This document shows, piece after piece, positions 61,823 to 64,000 of a stretch of DNA of 64,000 nucleotides. The stretch comes from UBA1081 sp045535305 (GTDB lineage: Bacteria > Bacillota > Clostridia > Oscillospirales > Acutalibacteraceae), in the NCBI GenBank assembly GCA_045535305.1, contig JAZSLJ010000073.1, positions 1-64,000 on the forward strand, written 5' to 3'. Under the pieces are notes generated by a model, which was not told the origin of the DNA, did no database searches, and saw only the letters and a list, made by a program, of their open reading frames with translations. The position numbers and the translations under genes were made by a program. How positions within the stretch are numbered: position 1 is the first letter of the stretch; each line of letters starts with the position of its first letter.

Positions 61823-63169
61823 ATGGCGATTAAACTTAACAGTAAGTATCTTTCTTCCTTTGTCAGCGATGCAGATATTGCCGCTGTTGAAGAAGAGGTC
61901 AAAGCTGCTTACGAACAACTTTATTCAAACAAAGCAACTGCTGCAGGTAACGCATTCCACGGTTGGCTCAATCTTCCCGAAAATTACGATAAGGAAGAAT
62001 TTGCAAGGATTAAATCTGCTGCAGAAAAAATAAGTAAAGATTCCGATGTTCTTGTTGTAATCGGAATCGGCGGTTCTTACCTTGGTGCAAGAGCAGCTAT
62101 TGAATTTTGTAAGTCAAAAAATTACAACGTAATTGCTAAGGATACTCCCAAAATTTTCTTTGTAGGTAATTCACTCAGTCCTACAGAAATTTCTGAGGTA
62201 CTTGAAATATGCAAAACTTGTGATTTTTCTGTTAATGTTATTTCAAAATCAGGCACAACAACAGAGCCTGCTGTTGCATTCAGACTTTTCAAAGCTCTTC
62301 TTATTGAAAAATACGGTAAAGAAGAAGCTGCAGACAGAATTTATGCAACAACAGATAAAGCAAAAGGTACACTTAAAGAAATGGCAGACAAAGAAGGCTA
62401 TCAGACTTTTGTTGTACCCGATGACGTAGGCGGCAGATTTTCTGTTCTTACAGCAGTAGGTCTTCTTCCTATCGCAGTTGCAGGCGTTGATATTGACGCT
62501 CTTATGGGCGGCGCATATGACGCTATGAAAAAATACGAAAATACGGATGTTCTTTCAAATGATTGCTGCAGATACGCAGCTATCAGAAACATTCTTTTAA
62601 GAAAAGGCAAGAATGTTGAAATGATGGTTAGCTATGAGCCCGATTTCACAATGATGAATGAATGGTTTAAACAGCTCTTCGGCGAAAGCGAAGGCAAGGA
62701 TAATAAGGGTATTTTCCCGTCTTCTGCAATATATTCAACAGATCTTCATTCACTCGGTCAGTATGTACAGGAAGGTCAGCGTCAGTTATTTGAAACAGTC
62801 GTTGTTTTCAATGAACCGAAGTGCGACATAGTTATAGAAGAAGATGAAAACAACAGCGACGGTCTTAACTTTATTGCAAATAAGACTATGTCGTATGTTA
62901 ACTCAAAAGCATTTGAGGGCACAATACTTGCTCATACAGACGGTAATGTTCCCAATATTGTTCTTGAAGTTGACAAAATGGATGCATATAATTTAGGTTA
63001 TCTTATATATTTTCTTGAAAAGGTTTGTGCTGTTTCAGGCTATATGCTGGGTGTAAATCCTTTTGATCAGCCCGGTGTTGAAAGCTACAAGAAAAATATG
63101 TTCGCGTTGCTCGGCAAACCCGGCTACGAGGATTTGGCATACAGCCTTTCAAAGAGAATTGACGGTTAA
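61823..63169 (+). CDS. pgi: Glucose-6-phosphate isomerase
   Basis: The 448-residue protein has VVIGIGGSYLGARA near 77, NVISKSGTTTEPAVAF near 137 and GKDNKGIFPSSAIYSTDLHSLGQ near 290, with the family's late Lys in QPGVESYKKN. The length fits the bacterial/archaeal-type Pgi of Firmicutes. It interconverts glucose-6-P and fructose-6-P. GAGGC precedes the ATG. Codon use is rich in preferred forms, as expected for a highly expressed glycolytic enzyme. Confidence 0.96.
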   Translation: MAIKLNSKYLSSFVSDADIAAVEEEVKAAYEQLYSNKATAAGNAFHGWLNLPENYDKEEFARIKSAAEKISKDSDVLVVIGIGGSYLGARAAIEFCKSKNYNVIAKDTPKIFFVGNSLSPTEISEVLEICKTCDFSVNVISKSGTTTEPAVAFRLFKALLIEKYGKEEAADRIYATTDKAKGTLKEMADKEGYQTFVVPDDVGGRFSVLTAVGLLPIAVAGVDIDALMGGAYDAMKKYENTDVLSNDCCRYAAIRNILLRKGKNVEMMVSYEPDFTMMNEWFKQLFGESEGKDNKGIFPSSAIYSTDLHSLGQYVQEGQRQLFETVVVFNEPKCDIVIEEDENNSDGLNFIANKTMSYVNSKAFEGTILAHTDGNVPNIVLEVDKMDAYNLGYLIYFLEKVCAVSGYMLGVNPFDQPGVESYKKNMFALLGKPGYEDLAYSLSKRIDG

Positions 63170-63200
63170 CCCATTATTATAAAGTAAAGGAGAAATACAA

Positions 63201-63617
63201 ATGATTACATTACTTACAGGAACAAAAGGCAGCGGAAAAACAAAGAAACTCATCGCTCTTATCGACGAAGCATATCAGGCTTCTCAGGGCCACGTTATCT
63301 GTGTGGAGCAGAAAGAAGCTCTCAGATACGATGTTAAGCCCAGCGTAAGACTTGTTTCCGCTGAACATTACGATATTCAGGGATTTAACGCTTTTTACGG
63401 CTTGCTTGCAGGTCTTTGTGCAGGCGACCACGATATTACCGATATTCTTGTAGATGCAACTCTCCGCATCGGTTCAAGAGATTATAACGAACTTGCAGAT
63501 TTCCTTAAAAAAGTTGATGCTCTTTCAAAAGATGCTGATGTTAAGTTTACTTTCACAGTTTCAACAGAAACAGAAAATATTCCTGCAAGCGTTCTTTCAT
63601 TCTGTGAACTTAAATAA
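63201..63617 (+). CDS. Small P-loop protein, conserved hypothetical
   Basis: The 138-residue protein has a Walker A motif GTKGSGKTK at residues 7-15 and then a short alpha/beta core with IDDI-like TDILVDATLRIG near 80 as a possible Walker B. It is too small for a thymidine kinase or full ATPase and has no DNA-binding domain. It follows pgi by 31 bases with AAAGGAG upstream, so it may share that transcript. The function is unknown. Confidence 0.8.
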   Translation: MITLLTGTKGSGKTKKLIALIDEAYQASQGHVICVEQKEALRYDVKPSVRLVSAEHYDIQGFNAFYGLLAGLCAGDHDITDILVDATLRIGSRDYNELADFLKKVDALSKDADVKFTFTVSTETENIPASVLSFCELK

Positions 63618-63664
63618 TTAATTACAAAATTCCCGTTTTGCGGTAAAAAAATATCAAAAAGTTA

Positions 63665-63693
63665 TTGACAAAACCGTAAAATGAATATATAAT
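63665..63693 (+). promoter_or_regulatory. Consensus promoter of the yceD-type gene
   Basis: TTGACA (63665-63670), a 17-base spacer and TATAAT (63688-63693) match the sigma-A consensus, about 33 bases before the ATG. Confidence 0.85.
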
Positions 63694-63725
63694 ATACCCT
63701 GTTCGTATTTTGGAGGACTTTGCAG

Positions 63726-64000
63726 ATGAATATTGAACTGCGTCGCTTTTTTGAAGACGATGGTGTGCTTGATATTGACTATCAGTTTGTCAGTGAAGAT
63801 GAAATGTTTTCGTCTCCCATTACTGTAAAAGGTCGTATTAAGAGTTCTAACAGTATAGTTTTGTTAAAAGCTGATGTTGAATGTTCAGTTTTGGTTCAAT
63901 GTGCAAAGTGTGCCAAAGATATAGTTAAAAAGCTAAGCGTTCCTATGGAGCATCTTCTCGTTTCACATCTTAATGATGAAGATAATGATGAATTTATTTT
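63726..64000 (+). CDS. YceD/DUF177 family protein, cut by the window end
   Basis: The first 91 residues are visible, starting MNIELRRFFEDDGVLDIDY, with the family's ECSVLVQCAKCAKDIVKKL segment containing the CxxC pair, and VPMEHLLVSHLNDED. DUF177 proteins normally sit directly upstream of rpmF and the fatty-acid genes plsX and acpP, and affect 23S rRNA processing. GGAGGA precedes the ATG. The 3' end lies beyond base 64000. Confidence 0.88.
   Translation, partial: MNIELRRFFEDDGVLDIDYQFVSEDEMFSSPITVKGRIKSSNSIVLLKADVECSVLVQCAKCAKDIVKKLSVPMEHLLVSHLNDEDNDEFI

Overview
The window reads as chromosome of a low-GC, spore-forming Clostridia, most likely an uncultured gut member of the Oscillospiraceae/Ruminococcaceae. 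Support: AT-rich DNA; many TTGACA-17-TATAAT promoters with strong Shine-Dalgarno sites; sporulation genes (BofA, SpoIIR, a DacF-type carboxypeptidase); no outer-membrane genes; and plant/mucin-glycan functions (GH27 alpha-galactosidase, GH38 alpha-mannosidase, mannonate dehydratase with KDPG aldolase). This is inference; no rRNA gene is present to fix taxonomy.

Layout. 0-5 kb: end of a non-ribosomal peptide synthetase (C-A-PCP-TE; serine-type adenylation code; thioesterase with Cys as apparent nucleophile), facing an MFS transporter and an Sfp-type phosphopantetheinyl transferase, a small natural-product locus. 5-6.5 kb: lipoprotein, cytidine deaminase, a striking multi-hairpin repeat and an initiator tRNA. 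6.5-14 kb: a zinc-ribbon/pseudokinase/PASTA membrane protein in an operon with TldD and TldE, then two FAD oxidoreductases. 14-18 kb: an unannotated 42-residue amphipathic peptide gene, a BlaI/M56 sensor-repressor pair with twin operators, and a metallophosphoesterase. 18-24 kb: tRNA-Met and tRNA-Glu, a nucleosidase and TSCPD protein, then a strongly expressed HemL-like aminotransferase, a tandem class II aldolase and a GH27 enzyme. 24-29 kb: 3D-domain wall protein, secreted lipase-like protein, a small unknown protein, MATE exporter, NUDIX hydrolase.

29-39.6 kb is one arginine operon, argC-argJ-argB-argD-argF-carA-carB, with an upstream ARG-box-like site. It holds the most unusual biology: CarA has lost all three glutaminase catalytic residues (Cys to Ser, His to Tyr, Glu to Gly), and full-length CarB is fused in frame to a full-length DapF-like domain whose first catalytic Cys is Ala. 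This suggests an ammonia-using carbamoyl phosphate synthase with an appended, possibly repurposed epimerase fold.

39.6-64 kb is mostly housekeeping: ABC-F ATPase, mannose-6-phosphate isomerase, BofA, YlmH, hexuronate catabolism (UxuA and a KDPG aldolase-VOC fusion), a 52-residue small protein, MscS, GH38 mannosidase, a HAD phosphatase on an apparently leaderless mRNA, SpoIIR, IspE, a PHP hydrolase, MurC, a two-component system, MtaB, DacF-like carboxypeptidase, glucose-6-phosphate isomerase, a P-loop protein and the start of yceD (DUF177). No CRISPR array, insertion sequence, prophage or rRNA was seen.
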